64,000 nucleotides of DNA from Otis tarda (taxonomy: Eukaryota; Chordata; Aves; Otidiformes; Otididae): positions 98,988,190 through 99,052,189 of the forward strand of contig CM048553.1 in NCBI GenBank assembly GCA_026413225.1, written 5' to 3'. Positions 10,589-24,700 of this stretch are shown piece after piece. Below the pieces are notes generated by a model. That model ran no database searches, was not told where the DNA came from, and was given only the letters and a program-made list of their open reading frames with translations. Positions within the stretch are counted from its first letter, which is position 1. Every line of letters starts with the position of its first letter. The position numbers and the translations under genes are program-made.

Positions 10589-13500
10589 TGTAGCAATGAA
10601 AAGGAGGCTGCTGTTTTAGGGGGTTTTGGCTATTCATTTAGATCATATACCCTTTTGCTTTCATCTTGAAATAGAGGACAGAAAAGAAATAAGATTTTTT
10701 TTTTTGGCCCACTTCTTCTAATATAATTATCGGTGGCTGTGACAAACTCCCTGGGGAGCCTTGAGTCTGAGCATCTGCTCCTCACAATCTTTCCACGGAG
10801 AGAGCCAGAGAGCCTCCTTAGTTACCACTGTCCACCAGAAGACACCTACGCGTCTCCAGACTCCTGTGGTCTGGAACTAGGATCCCCGCTTGTTTTTTTC
10901 AAAAGAAAACTAATAATTTCAAAATGTCCCTGTCTATTGTGCTTTAAATACTTTAGAAGGTCTGCTGGAGACTTGGGGCACTGTATACTATGACTTAACT
11001 TACATTCCATATACTTGTGTACGGAACGTATTGTCATTACTTACCTACCTTGAAATTACTCTTAACTCATCATATTAAACTACATGTAAATAAAAATGTT
11101 TATTTGCAACTTCTAGAATAGGTGACTTAATTACAAACATTAGTGGCTCTTGCTTGAGACCTTAGGGATCAAAAAATAATAACCTCAGGATGATAAAAGG
11201 CATAGGGTGTTTAATCCCTATTGGTTTTTTCTAGCCATACTTGAAGAGTGATTAAAAAAAATAAATCTGCAGTACTGCCATGATTTTCTTCATATCTTAG
11301 GCAAAACTGAAAAATTTAAATAAGAGAATATGGCGCTCTCAAGTGTCTTTCTGGCATTGCGTTTATTCTCTGTTTCTTTCATTTATCAGGACTGGCATTG
11401 TGCAGAGCTGGGAGATCCATACCTTGATCTCAGAGTGATGGATCTTTGAGTGGATGGTGACATTGCCCCGTTGTTTCTGAGAGAACACAAATGCAGGGGT
11501 AGAATAAAAGGGCCCAGAGGGCCAAATTCTGCATAGACTAACACCTGTTTGCCTTAGGGATTTAAATTAAGACAGAATTTCTTTCTTGAGCTAAATTCAT
11601 CTCTCTTATGTGCAAGAAACTTTCGCTTAGGCAATTTTGAATTATGCAAATCTAGCAAAACAAAATATGGCTTTTTGAGAAGAAGTGCCAAGTTTTATTT
11701 AATTTGAAACCCCACTTCATTTGTGCTACACACAAGTAAAGGAAGGCATTTTTAAACCCAGAAGCTTATTGATGCTTGCATTATGATTTGGAATATGTAT
11801 ACACTGTCACTAGTTCTTCCAAAGGAAGATATTCTCAACCTCTTCACCAGAAAGTAATTCAATGGGTTATGGCTATAAATGGCTCAGCTTTAAAATCTTC
11901 CCTGCTGTTACAAAGAATAAAAGCAAATGAGGAAACTGTATCTAGACCAGAAGTGATGGTGGACTGAGTTTTACGTAGAAAAGTTTAAAGGATTAATTTA
12001 CTTCCCTAGTTCAGAGAGTTGTCTGAACTACAGCATTTGAATGGGTCCTAGTGTGTCACTTCTGAGACATCCTTTTCAACGGAACGAAGTGAAGAGAGCA
12101 ATTGCAAACAAAGGCTGCAATGAAATGCCAAACTCATGAGATTTTTAAAAAACTGATCAGCGTTTGGGAACTGTAAAGTCTAGTCTCTAACAATTTAATG
12201 TTAGTCCTACACACTCTGGGTTTTCGCAGGACAATTGGTTTCCCCCATTAGTCCATTAAAAGTTGCTCTCCTCCTAAAAGCTCTCAAAAAAGTTGTACTG
12301 AGGTGCTGAAAATAACGAGTGCCCTCCTCTTTCTAAAGGCTGACCGAACTGCCAGATACTTGAGTAACACAAGCATTCAGATAAAGTGCTGGTAATAAAC
12401 ATGCACATCTGCTGCCAGGTGTAGTCCTGTGGAATTCATTGGGCTTGATTAAAGAGTTTTTAACCATACTTGGACAGCTATTGAAAATCCAGAAAGGAAA
12501 GGTGACTTTATAAGTAGTTTAAATGAAGCTAGGGATAAGGCTGTGAACATGCACCCATCTCTTGGAGACAGACAATAAGTAAAACAGGTGTGAGAGAGAC
12601 AGAGACCTTTGTTCATATATTAAATCTTACTCCCTAACCTCTTTCTGTTATAGGAGCTGTGAGCAGATGTTGAGTTCAGTACATATCCTTGGCAGCCAGT
12701 GACGGTGTCCTGTAACTGCTTTGGATAAATACAGTAGTTCCAGTAAGCCCTGCCTAGTTACACGTGCCTGGGACTTTTTCTGAAGCAGAAGTACCATGAA
12801 GCAGCATGCTATAGGAGAAATATGGTCAGTCCAGTCTCCCAGTGGGCAGCCTTTTTGATCCTGAACTCTGAGCTGCTGCATGTATCACATCAGACTGTAA
12901 TTTGCCCCACAAACATGACTGTCTTCTTGCCCAAATCAGCACTAACGAAAAAGGAGTGGATGTGACCTTTACAGTCTTGATTACAACATGCATTCTAAAA
13001 AAGAAAGGTATACATAGAGTTAAACTACGCTTTCAGTTTTCCAAATTTGAAACTTTGCCCAAAGACAGAGTCATTGCTTGAGAGGCCAGCAGCATGCAAA
13101 TATCAGGTAAATTGACAAGCTCTCCAACAAAAAAGGCAACATTCACAATACTCATGGTAACGTGACTGTATCGAATCAGCCAGTTCATTGTTTGAGATAC
13201 TTAAATTAGTTTGTAGAACTTGTAGGAGAATTAAGCCCCGAGAACTCAATGGAAGAGAAGTTGCTTTGCTGTATTTTTTCCTTTGCAGATCAGTTCTGAG
13301 AAAAAAAAAAGGCTCCTAGTCAAACAACATTGCTAAAATTATTTTCTATTTTGAGCGTGTGTTTAAGCTAATCTTTTTGTTCCATTCAGAGCTCATCTGG
13401 TGATGCAGTGCTCCCTTTTATAGTTCTCAGAATTGTTGCCCATAGCTAATCTACGCTCATATCTAAGCCTCTAGAGTTTATTCCCCTTTACATGGACACC

Positions 13501-16500
13501 TCCGATTTGAACCAATTGAACTGGGCTTTGTGAAAGTCTAAATGAAAGGAATGAACAAGGCACTGACAGCAAGGCATTTTGTAGGACATGCAGTTAGCAG
13601 GAAAGCGTGAAGCGTTCACAAAGAGTACACGAGGTCATCTCTGCATTAATTTATGCTATAGCCCCTCAGGAATTTATGCCTCTGTGTTAGGACAGACAAA
13701 CTCTCTCTGATCCTTCTAAGTCTTCCTTATACCTCTTAAAAAACCAATTTGCTCTGTTCACAGTGGGTAACTAGCATAATCTCTAAAATACTCTGATCTG
13801 GTCTTGATTGCTATACCTGAAACATAAAAATGCACAATCCTAGTCCATGCACAATCTTGGGCCAGGACAGGTAATGGGAGCAGTGTTAGCTGTTCCCAAG
13901 GGTGCTCTGTTGTTAGTAAAGGGCATGTTGACATTCTTATTCTGTGGAATCTTCTTATATTATCCTGAAATTCTGCAGCTGAACTCCTCCCTGGATGGGC
14001 TTCCAAAGAGTTTTTATGGGAAAACTTATCTTTGTCATTATGTTTCTTGCCAGCTGAGATCCACCTCAGTAATTCCTTTCACTGGTCCTGTCAAATGTCT
14101 ACGTACAGCTATCAGCTGAAATTGTACCACTGAAGGAAAAGAGGAACCAGCAATATGCACAAAGGACTACATTCTTGGCACCTGAAAGTGTCTAATATAG
14201 ACACTGCCACCAAGACTGTGCTTGTTTAAGATCAGATCAAGGACAAAGACCACCTGTTTCCATCCTAGCCTAAGGAATATCAGACTCAGGTTTAAACTAC
14301 AGCCTTCAGAACATCATCTGTGTCATCTACATTAGGACAAATGGCTGATATGGACAATAACAATAGTCTTAGAAAAATGTAAAACTAGCTTGGCGTAAGC
14401 CCTTTGGAAAGGAATCACATTCTTATGGTAAGTGTAAGGGTAAAAGGAAGGGATCAACCCAGGCCTTCCTGTCTAAAGGTTTTAGTATTAATACCAATGC
14501 CTTTCATCAAGGGATGCTCTAGGGAATATTATACTCAATTTGTGAAAAGCTATAGGTTATGCTAGATACAACACTTCATGTGCTGTATCATTATGAGACG
14601 TCCTTTTCTGTTACTAAAAATTGTTCAAAATAAGCAAACAAACAAATTGAGACTATGCATCTGTAATGTCATTAAAGATACAGAGGAAATGCAGCACTGA
14701 AGATTCAGCTGAAGTTGAATCATTGATATCTAGTTAAATTAATGCAGAAAAGATATTTTTTTCTTTAATGTATAGTGACTAAATGTGTTCAGACAATAAG
14801 TGCATGATTAAAAGGCTCAAAAATGGATATATTGAAAATCCCATGCTTCACGAATATATAAACTTAGGCTATAAACTCCCTAAGAAGTTTTAATAGTAAT
14901 AATGTTCAGTAGGAACACTTGGAGAAACAGAAACGATAGTTAAGTGCCTGAAAAGGATCTTCACATCATGTCCTGAAATAAGCCCAGTATCTTAAAACTG
15001 ATATCTATTTGTATGCATGTAATTCAATGTCTATGCATGGAAGTAAAAGAATAGGTACATGTATTATTATGAGGAGTGACCTTTTTCTTTCCTTCTTATA
15101 GATTTTAGCCTTCAGTTGTATTTGATTAATTGTAAATTACCGTGAATTATTATTTAACATTCACTGACACTATCCATTCAGGCACTGTATCTGCTTTGGC
15201 TGGTGCTATCAGCTTTTACTGCTGCTATAGATACTATAAAGATCTTTCACTCTCCAAAAAAATCAGCTCTATTTTGGATCTCTAAGGGGTAGAAAAAGGC
15301 TTTTACAACAGTTACTGACATCTGTTTCAGCATGTACATAATATCTAGCCTCACAGAATTTCTTCCTTTACTAGTGAAGACACTGTTTAAAAATATAGAT
15401 AAATTTGATGAGAACACAGCAACTTAAGATTTTCCTGCCATAGAGTAAAAATCCTGTTCTGCTTATTTTAATCTTTCTATAAGGCTGCAGAAATTAAATA
15501 TGATAACAGTTCGTATTTTTTCGCCAGGAAGCGTTCTCTCCAGTTTTGAACAAAGCCAACTCAGGCTCTTTTAAAAATAATAATATTCCGTGGACATATT
15601 GACAAAACCAGATATTCATATAATGCCAAAGCAGTGCTTGGAGAACTCAGAGATGCTAACATAGAACCATAAAATATTAGAATTTGGGTATATATAAATA
15701 CCCATGCTGGGTATTTATTTTTTTTCCCCAGAAAAAGTAGACACTTCCACTTGCGTACTCTTCTTTTGCCTGGTAGAGTTTGGAGGCAGAAAAAACATAC
15801 TCTGCATCAGGATGTTTATTTGCATGCCTTCTTCTCTCCTCTCTTCCTCCTCAACATGACATATGAATTTTAAATTATTTTCCTCTATACTGCCCATCAC
15901 TGATAATTTTATCATAATAATGAGCGGATGCAATTTGCTGTTCTCAGGTACATCTGTTTCAGTCACCTGCCCCTTAGAATACATCTTAATTAACCATTTA
16001 TTTTTGAGGTATATTAATACCTTTTGTGGGGTCAGATACATAATCTTTTTTCTATCCTAGAAGAAGTTGTCCATGTATAATGGGATTTTTCCCCCTAAAT
16101 ATTTTTGCTAGGGTTGCAACGTAGATCCTGACGTGATTGTTCTAAGCATTTAATGGAAAAAATAAGTAGCTGAATGCTATAGAATCCCAGATGAGAGAAG
16201 AAGGACAAAATTTGAAATTCAGAACTGATGAAAAAATAATCCCTGCCTGTTTTTGGTGCAATTATGGGTACAAAAAAAACCCCCAAAAACCCAAAAGCCA
16301 AACTCCAAAGACCAGTCCTATTTATGTTATGCAATCAATGTGACGACTCCCAACTAATTTCAGTGGAAGGGAATGAAACCTTGCTTCAGTGGACATTTAA
16401 GATTTAAATAGTTTAGATAGCTCTCTTCTTTCAGCTGCATCACTGCTGAGCCCATCTCTGGATATGGCAGGATGCCTTACAGGCCTAGGGGTGGCTGCTC

Positions 16501-18714
16501 TCTCGTTGTGCTCAGGTTTTGCATGAGGCACTTTGGAAATATGTTACTGGGACACACATGGAAAAATCTTCCAACAGCTGAACACTGAGGGCAAAAGAAA
16601 ATTGTGGTTCCGCAGAAACTTAATGTTTGAGGAAACATCTATGTGTGATTCTTGCTGGCAGGTATGATGCTCTGTCCCTGAAGCCAATGGATCTTCTGTT
16701 GTTTACTTCAGTGGGTACCGGACCAAAGAGCTGGGTAATGAGTTGGAGTCTGGTCCTTGTCTTGATCCACTGGTTTGTAGGAGTTATATGATGACTGATG
16801 GGGACTTCGTCTGGTGGAGGGACAGTGCAGCATTGCTTGTTTGTGCTCCCACAGCACCCCTCTTTACTGCTCCTCTTTGCTCTGTCTCTTGTGAGTTGTG
16901 GCCCACACTGTTCCAGGGCTGGTCTTGCGCTACGCGTAACGTGAGCCTGTCCACAAATCCTGGGGTGCAGTGAGAGCATGCAGAGCTCAGTGGGATAACT
17001 GACACCAGGAGGGCTAACCTCTACCCTCCAGGGTGATGGTGCTGTGGATGGGCTGGTGGCCTCTCCAGGGTCTGCTCTTTCGCAGTGGTGTGCTACAGCA
17101 AATGTGTGTTCTCATGCACACACATTTTCTCCTCTTTTTCATCTGTGACTGTTCTGAGCTAAAGGGCTATGAAAAGGCCTGCCAATGGTATCTTTTAATA
17201 GAATAGATCAGCACATCTTCTGGACCTGAAACTGGTCATAATTAATCAATGCATTTTAATTTCAGGCTCATCCTTTAGATTAGAAAAATAAGCTATTTAT
17301 AACTTTTGTCTAAAATCCATATTTTTTTAATCTCAGCTGGAGAAGAGCATTTTACTCTTACTGGGGATTACTGGAGTTTTTGACAATATCCAGTACAATT
17401 TGAACTCTTATTTAGAATAATAAGGCACTATAAACATATACACATCAAAAGGCAAATAGATGTCGTTTGTCCTGTCCTGCAGAAAATGCTATAGGCAATC
17501 GATCACAGTGGCAAAATGGAAGTGATTGAGTCCAGCAGCTCCTCTTTGCATTCAGTGAGATCTGCTTAGGAAGAGGTTTCAAATACTTTTTCCTCGTAGC
17601 TTGTTTAGCTTTTTTTGTCAGATGACGAAGGTCTCAGCCACATGCTCAGCTTTCTCTTAGTGGTGGCGATTTCACTGCCTATTTCAGGCTCTAGCATGAT
17701 AACGTCACTTCTGTATGGTTCCAGGAGAGCTGAAGTAAACACTCCCATGCAGTGCTCTGAGAGCCCACATACAGTGGCTCATGCTCGTTCTGCCAACAGA
17801 GCTGTTTCATCCCAGACACTATATTGTCTGCATAAATAAACTGTAACAAGAATTCATACACCAGCCATTCGTCAGAGATTTTATTTCTATTTTTGCAGCT
17901 TGCAGTAATTATTTCCTCATAGGGAAGCTGATTCCGCTTATATGGACTTTTCTTAAGATGGAGCATCTTTTCTGTACTTTTCTTATACTTGTTATAAAGA
18001 AAGATTATTCATCTCTAAATTTATAGCATCTAGACATGTTCCCACTTGCAGCACCCAGACTGACAGTTATTCACTTAGCTCTTCTCAACACCCATTTTAA
18101 AAAAAACACTAATATTTTCTTTTTGAAAATGACCACGGTTTTTCTTTACCATCATAGTTAGCAATATCTTTTTGATCTTATGATGTTATAAATTTATGTT
18201 TGTCTTGTCAAAATCTGGATGCCTGTTTGGACTTGTTTGCTCTCTTATGTAAATGTTACTATTACCATGTTTGTGACCAAATTCCAATAAACTCCCATGA
18301 AATAAAATATGAATTTAATTAGTCCGTTTAATAGATAGGAAGCTTATAACATGAACACATATAAATGCTTGTGTCTTTAATTAATAGAATCTCATAAAGG
18401 TCATGTGACAAAACTTGTTTCTGGGCTTTACCTTCAAACTTCATGAGATTAATCAGTGCTGATAAGTTCTTGAAGCTGAATTGTCCTCCACTGACAAGCT
18501 GATGCTGCAGAGCTTTCAGGCCTTTTCTGTTTGGGGAAGATGAAAGCTTTGAGTTGAAGAGGGAACGTGTGAGGTCTCATATTCTGTGCAGTATGACCTT
18601 CTAGCTCACTGTTCTGGTGGAAGGTGTAAAAGATTGCAGTACATATGGGAGTGAAAAGGCTCACTACGGTGGGAGAAAGTAAGTGAAGGCGGGTTCTCGT
18701 CACATCAGGCCTGA

Positions 18715-19110
18715 CCAGGTCTGGCAGTGCAAAAGCAGGAGCAGTGACCTCACTCAGGAGGGACGCTGACTTCACTGAGAAGGGACAGTGATCTCCCTGA
18801 GGATGGACAGTCCAAAGCAGAGCAGCTTGGTGACAGGTTCTGTCAACAGTCCAGTAATCACTGGGCAAAAGCAGGGCAGTAAGTCAGATCTAATGTCAGC
18901 CCAGGACCAGTCAGCAGGTCAGGGTCGGGCAGGGCAGCTAAGGACAGGCCTACCCAACAACACAGTTTGGGCTGCAGCAAAGGCCTGTGGGCACATGGAG
19001 CCCCCCAGTCATGGTGGGAGGGCCAGTGGAGGCCAGTCAGGACCAGTAAGGCCTGTTGGTGTGCCTAGGGCCCCAGCATCTGTGTGTGGTCCTCCACTGG
19101 GGACATGAGC
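18715..19110. other. GC-richer, GTCAG/CAGG-rich patch of unknown origin
   Basis: Composition changes sharply from the AT-rich flanks. Short motifs such as GTCAG, CAGGTC and GGACAG recur irregularly. It resembles the patch at about 62480-62890 in composition and word use and could be a relic of the same unidentified repeat. A plus-strand frame of 106 codons (18788-19108) is probably compositional. Confidence 0.3.
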
Positions 19111-19728
19111 TCGAGTCCTTGACTGCAAAGGAGCAGCTTGTGAGGCTGAAGAAGTAAAATAGATCTTTAGTTCGCGATCTCAGATACTATTGACTGAGGT
19201 TCAGTTTTTAAGTCATTTGATCTTGAGCCTTGATATTAAGCCAGTTGGTGAATGAGGGGAAAACAAAGCTTTGTGAAATCAGACAGCCTTGCCTTGCTCA
19301 GCTCTACCAGGTCACTCGTGCGTGCCAGGCTCTGCCTTCTGGTCAGCAAAACCTGCTCTCCCAGGAGGCCTGCTGCTGCCTTTGCAGGCTGGTGCTTGTC
19401 ATCCTCGGCTTCATCAGACCCCTGGCTACCAGCACTACCTTGCTATCTGAGTCTTGACTTTTGTCTTCTTCCTGCAATGACCGGTCTATTGAAATGCACT
19501 TGGAAATTGAGGTGGAGGGACAGGAAAAGGAAAACAAAAAAATGAAATGAGAAAGATAAAAATGGGGAGGGAAGAAAATGATCAGGGAAACTAGAATCTC
19601 AGTTTCCTTCTGCTAGACACTGACGAAAAGCTTTTGAAGTGTTAGACCACATATTTTCAGACATGCCTGGGATCACTCTCTGCTGAAGCTGCTGATCACC
19701 TGCTTTTTAGATGTGAGGTTGACTCTTA

Positions 19729-19829
19729 GAATCATAGAATCACAGAATGGTTAGGGTTGGAAGGCACCTTCAAAGGTCATCTAGTCCAACCCCCCTGCAA
19801 GGAGCAGGGACATCCCTGACTAGATCAGG
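19729..19829 (-). mobile_element. Short CR1 LINE 3' end, minus strand
   Basis: It begins on the plus strand with AATCATAGAATCACAGAATGG, the reverse complement of the CR1 8-mer tail, followed by the conserved CR1 3'-untranslated block (GGTTGGAAGGCACCTTC, TCTAGTCCAACC, GGAGCAGGGACATCC). It stops after TAGATCAGG. It is severely 5'-truncated, as usual for CR1, and has no coding content. Confidence 0.95.
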
Positions 19830-20798
19830 GAATGAATGCCTGCTCTGCCAAGTCCAGCCGTCAAGTCAAAATACTTCACCTGCTGTAGTTAAAATCTCAT
19901 GATTTTTCAAGCCTGTCTCCTGATTTTTGGAGCCTGACTCATGGTTTCTGTGGAAAACTTCAGCTTGGCAAATGCTGAGAGCAGTGGGAGTATTTGCAGC
20001 TTGAAGGCACTGTTCAGCGAGAGGAAGGGTGGAGGAATCTGCCCCTCAGTAATTAGTAGAATCGCTTTCTACGAAAGGACGTGTCATTTGGTAGGTTATT
20101 TTAGCATGCTGTACAGATGCAGATTATTTTTTAGAATTTTTAATTGGTGATACCATAGCAACTTTATACAATGAAAAACAGCCCAGGCCAGATTGTGCCT
20201 GACAACCACCCGCCTGTTTGGGGGTGGCATAAAGCTGTACCGACCCAGGAGGACTTTGAGAGGGTCTTGATGCTCTGAGTCTTGGTGTGGAAAGCTGTCA
20301 GATAGGTGAAATGGGTTCCTAACCCCACAGCTCTTGGGGACAGGTCCATTGCCTTGTCTCCCTACAGGCCTTCCTGCATTCTTTTCTTTGGTCAAGATGT
20401 TGCAGTTGAAAGTCTGAGATGCCAGAAAATGATTTAAATTCCAGGGTTCTGATAGATTTTTACCCTCGGTGAATCAGAGATAAGAGAGTGTCTGAAGAAG
20501 TAATGCAAGGCAGAAATACATGTAACAGATTACTTTGTTTTACTATGCCTATTAATGCTGCCGCACTCAATAGTTTTCTGGAAGTGATCAGTGAGAACTA
20601 GGCTTTTCCTCTGTGCATCCATCTTGAACATTGTCTGCCCTTTTGGGGATAAAAATCTAGATGGGATATGTTCAGTGCTGGACCTGCTTCTCTTGGTATC
20701 AGTCTGACAGTGAGGGTCAGAGACTGCATCATGATTTAGGACCTTTGGTGTTCTCCCCTTAGCCAGAGGACTGTTTTTCATACCTGAAAGCCACTTAA
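19830..20798. other. Unique noncoding sequence
   Basis: Nothing recognisable lies between the CR1 remnant and LTR copy 2. Open frames of up to 99 codons show no family features. Confidence 0.55.
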
Positions 20799-20803
20799 GG
20801 TGC
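20799..20803. repeat. Left 5-bp target site duplication of LTR copy 2 (GGTGC)
   Basis: GGTGC precedes the LTR start and is repeated exactly at 21950-21954. Confidence 0.9.
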
Positions 20804-20956
20804 TGTTCTGGTTTTATTTAGTGAGGGGGGGCCTAAGGTGGTAGCTTCTGTAGAAAACTGCTAGAAGTTGTTCCCCTTTGTTCAGTGGACTCGGCCGGGC
20901 CTAGGGCGGACCCACTGCTGGCCAAGGCCGAGCCGAGTGATAGCAGAATGTTCCGT

Positions 20957-20984
20957 GATAACGCCTCTGCGATAACGTATTTAA
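20957..20984 (+). promoter_or_regulatory. LTR U3 promoter core, copy 2
   Basis: Two GATAACG motifs, 14 bp apart, directly precede TATTTAA, exactly as in copies 1 and 3. Function is inferred. Confidence 0.6.
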
Positions 20985-21308
20985 GAAGGGGAAAACAGAA
21001 AAAAAAAAGAAGAGAAGATGTGAAGGAGCTGAGTTGGGGCAGAGGCGGAGAGGGAGAGGCACGAGCCTTGTGGGCCTTGCAGGCCTCACCCTTTGGCCTC
21101 CCGCCAGGCGGCCGACTGGGCCCGACTCTGCCCAGCCTGGCTACAAGAAGTGGAGAGGAGATGAGATGTGAATGAGATGTAAAAAGGATCCTGAGAGGCG
21201 TCTGCCTGCCTGTTGTAAAGAATTTTTCTTGTGAGAGGAACGGCTGCAGACACCAAGGTCAGTTCAGAAGGAGGGGGAGGAGTAATGAGGCTTCTGGCCG
21301 GAATTCGC

Positions 21309-21568
21309 CTGCAGCCTGTGATGATGACCATGGTGAAGCAGGTTGTCCCCCTGCAGCCCATGGAGGGCAGAGATCCACCTGCAGCCCGTGGAGGACCCCA
21401 CGCTGGGGCAGGCAGATGACTGAAAGAGGCTGTGGCCCATGGAGGGCCTGCTGGGGCAACCGTTCTGGAGGGACTGCACCCTGTGGAAGAAATGACCCAC
21501 GCTGGAGCACTTTCACAAAGGACTGCAGCCCGTGGGAGGGACCCCACGATGGAGCAGGGGGGGAATGT
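21309..21568 (+). repeat. Degenerate GC-rich tandem array inside LTR copy 2 (6 units)
   Basis: Unit starts lie at about 21309, 21351, 21379, 21430, 21474 and 21523. The spacings are 42, 28, 51, 44 and 49 bp, matching copy 1 apart from an 11-bp deletion in the second unit. Antisense ORFs of 174, 85 and 78 codons overlap here in different frames, which argues for composition rather than coding. Confidence 0.8.
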
Positions 21569-21761
21569 GAGTAGTTCTTCCCTGGACGATGAAGCAGCAG
21601 TGTAAAGCAACGTGTGATGAACTGACTGTAACCCCCATTCCCTCTTCCCCCCGTGCCACTTGCGGGGGGAAGGTAGTAGAGATAATGTTAAGCCCGGGAA
21701 GAGGGAGGGGTGGGGGGAGGTTATCTTGTTCTCTGTCTCATTATCCTGCTTTGATTTTAGA

Positions 21762-21767
21762 AATAAA
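21762..21767 (+). terminator. LTR polyadenylation signal AATAAA, copy 2
   Basis: AATAAA lies at the conserved place, about 190 bp before the LTR end. Confidence 0.7.
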
Positions 21768-24700
21768 TGAATAGTTTTCCCCAGGTCGAGTCTGTTTTGC
21801 CTGTAACGGTAATTCTAAGGATTTCTCCCTGTCCTTATCTCAAACCTTGAGCCTTTTTTTCTTATATTATCTCTCCCTCTTCCCTCAGAGGGTGGGGGAG
21901 TGAGAGGGAGACTGCATAGTCTGGTCCCGATTGGGGCTGAACTGCAACAGGTGCAAGTACATCTCAAGTGAGATAAAGAGGCCATATTCAATTCTGTTTA
22001 GTATTGTGCTTTCAAGCATGAAGTCTTGACCTTTCTATCATGTCTAAGACTGATGTACGTCTATGACTATGAGACATGTTGAAGTCATTGATAGAAATGA
22101 AAATGGACTGTGCTTGACTGGGTGAGTAGGCTAGGGACCAGCATGAAGAGGCTAAATGTATGAAGTGGACAGAATGGATGTAAGTGTGAGGCAGTATATG
22201 AAAGCAGAGGAACTTGTCTAAAGATGGAGAATAGGTGAATCATGAGAGCATTGTGGTTGCCAGCCCACCTAGGGAAGATGGAGAGTAGACAATGACTTTC
22301 ACTGAGAATCAGAGTGACAGGAAAAAAAGACACTTTCAGGCAAGTGGACTTTCAGAGGAAAGTAAGATGTGATCCTTACAGTGTGATAGGTAGTTAGGAT
22401 AAGAGAGGATCAAAGTAGTGCCATGTATTTACTGTTTATTGTGGACACATATTACAGCAAAGACTGTCTCTTAGTGAATTTAAAGTCTTTACCTGGAGAC
22501 AACCATCAACACATACTTAAATTGCACCAAATGTGTGGAGAATCCTAACTCTTGGGAGGAGGATAGTAACGAGAGAGAGATTTTACAAACTGTGCAGAAG
22601 TTTGAATGAAAAGAACTGACACTGATCCAAATAGTGGAAATGTGAGAAAGGTACCTGACGAACACATATTTCCCCTTTCTGTATGGAAGAAAAAGGTGAG
22701 GCATGGAAAGAAGGTCACCTGAGTATCTTGATAATATCAGACTTCCTTCTGTGAGGCCTTCAGCAGCCCTCCGTTGCACACAAACAGGTGTCTGGGAAAG
22801 GAGCTTGAAGGAAGAGCAAGCCCAACACTTGGGAGCTGCCTGCCTCATTCCCAATGTAGATTCATAAAAAAGCTAACACGGAACATCCCTGTGCTAAGTA
22901 CTCATGCTCAGATGTTTTCCCCTCCTTGCGGGTAGCTCTATCTCCTTCGTGAATCCTTAGAGGTATGCCCAAATTGACTTAAAAAATACAGCAGAAGAGG
23001 AAAGTTGCTGAGTATCCCTTTATTCAAACCACCTCCCATGGGATTTTTCAATGGAAGAAAGCAATCTGACTGTGGGAAATTAAACATTCTTGAAGCTATG
23101 AGCAGAATGTATTATGAGCTAATGATATCGCAGTAGAAAAACACCTGTAAACGTCCCCAGGGGTCTTTTAATAACGATTTTTTGATGGATTTTTTCTTTG
23201 AAGATGGAAGAATTTACTGTGTATGTGTATATGCATGTTATTATTCGTCTATAAGAATTTCGCATTAATTATCAATTTAAAGAAATGTGCCAAAGACTGA
23301 TTGGATATATTTTTGTTAGTCTCTGCTGCCTGTGACAATGAAGTTCTGCATTTTGAATAGTGGTCTATGAATCATGGAAGTGTTTTTTTTAATTAGGGAG
23401 ATATTAAGTACTGGTCCCCATTCTGCCACTGTGGTCAATGAATAGATCACTGCCAGAATGTTACATTTTAGAAGTACGGTGGTGGTCACCTATGTTTCAG
23501 AACACATTCATAATAATGAGCTGAATTTTTCTCTCAACATTAAATTGCTTTTAATGAGAAACTAAATAGGGAATAAATACCATCAAGCCAAAGCTTATAT
23601 ATTTACTTCTGCATAATGCTATGCTCTCCAAATCCCTTCTCTGCTTTATAAAACTGTAGATAACTGCTTCCCTTTCCAAGAAATCTTAGTTTGCTTGAAA
23701 TCTTTGTATCGGTGTATGATAAAAGAATGTTACAATTTTTCGAAGAACGGTATCACTTAATGTTTCACAAATACTAATTAAACAACTCAGGCTTACGTCA
23801 GTGCCAAGATTCATGTCAGCAGTTAGTGCAACTTGTTATTGTAAGATTAGTTCTGACACATTCCTTCCAGCACAGCAAGCAGTGGGATCCTGTGCAGCAA
23901 CTGGGAAGAAGTCATCTCTCTAGAGACTGCCGATAGGTATCCAATAGGAAGGAAGACTGCTTTCTTTAACAAGATTAAAAACTCTCTGCTGACATACTCC
24001 CTAACTGAATCATCTCAAACTGTAAGTCTCACCACGCAGAAGGAACAAACGTATCACTCATCACCCAGTCTTCTCCCTTTACAACGCTGCTAGGCCATTT
24101 GTATTATAAGGTCTATGTGCCGTGCCCGATGCACAGCTGTGGGGCTGGCTTGAGGAGCCCTCCCTAGTCTGGTCAGGGATCATTCACAACTGCAATAATT
24201 GGCAATGATTTCTTGACTACAAGAACATCAAATGAGGCTTGCTGCTTTGAGCAATTACTTGCTGCGAAAGAGATGTAAGGGAGAGAAATGACCTTATTCT
24301 GTTCAGCTGGTATGTACACTGCTGATTCAGGGGCATTCACTGGGCTCTGCTTAAAGGGGTGCTGGTAGTGGTGTCCGTGTCTAAATGTTACCATTTGAGT
24401 TAGCTGAGATATCATTACTTCAGTGCCCAATAGAAAACTAGGTAGAAAAGATGAGCTGAAAAGCTAAAGATGCACTTTAAACTAAGCACACATCGTTTCA
24501 GCAAAGACAATGAGAATTTGAGAAGTAATGCTGTCTTGTGCACCTTGCAGAACTCATGGCATAGTCTTTGTCCAATACAGAAATGTTATGCCAACACTGA
24601 TGTTTTAAGAGCTGTGTAAAATGTTGCATCTCCTTAGTGGAGCTAATTCTCAAAAGAATTGCTTTAATTGCTCAGATTCACAGGGGTTCTGTTAAAACGC

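Larger units (their letters stand above)
6756..19728. other. 13-kb unique noncoding stretch
   Basis: No recognisable gene, RNA gene or repeat family was found, except the GTCAG-rich patch listed separately. The longest frames (119 and 139 codons, minus strand, 16620-16979 and 18449-18868) show no domain. Small landmarks are A runs near 6990 and 7127-7140, a perfect two-copy tandem of TGCATTAATGA at 10567-10588, and a half CRE (ACGTCA) near 17702. This is ordinary AT-rich avian DNA as far as I can read it. Confidence 0.55.
20804..21949 (+). mobile_element. Solo LTR, same ERVL-like family, copy 2
   Basis: This 1146-bp copy starts TGTTCTGGTTTTATTTAGTG and ends GAACTGCAACA, so it keeps the TG...CA ends. 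It is flanked by perfect GGTGC duplications. TATTTAA is at 20978-20984, with GATAACG at 20957-20963 and 20971-20977. AATAAA is at 21762-21767. It carries an extra segment of about 17 bp (about 21220-21237, TTTTTCTTGTGAGAGG) that copies 1 and 3 lack and copy 4 has. It also lacks about 11 bp in the second array unit. No internal retroviral sequence accompanies it, so it is a solo LTR. Confidence 0.92.
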
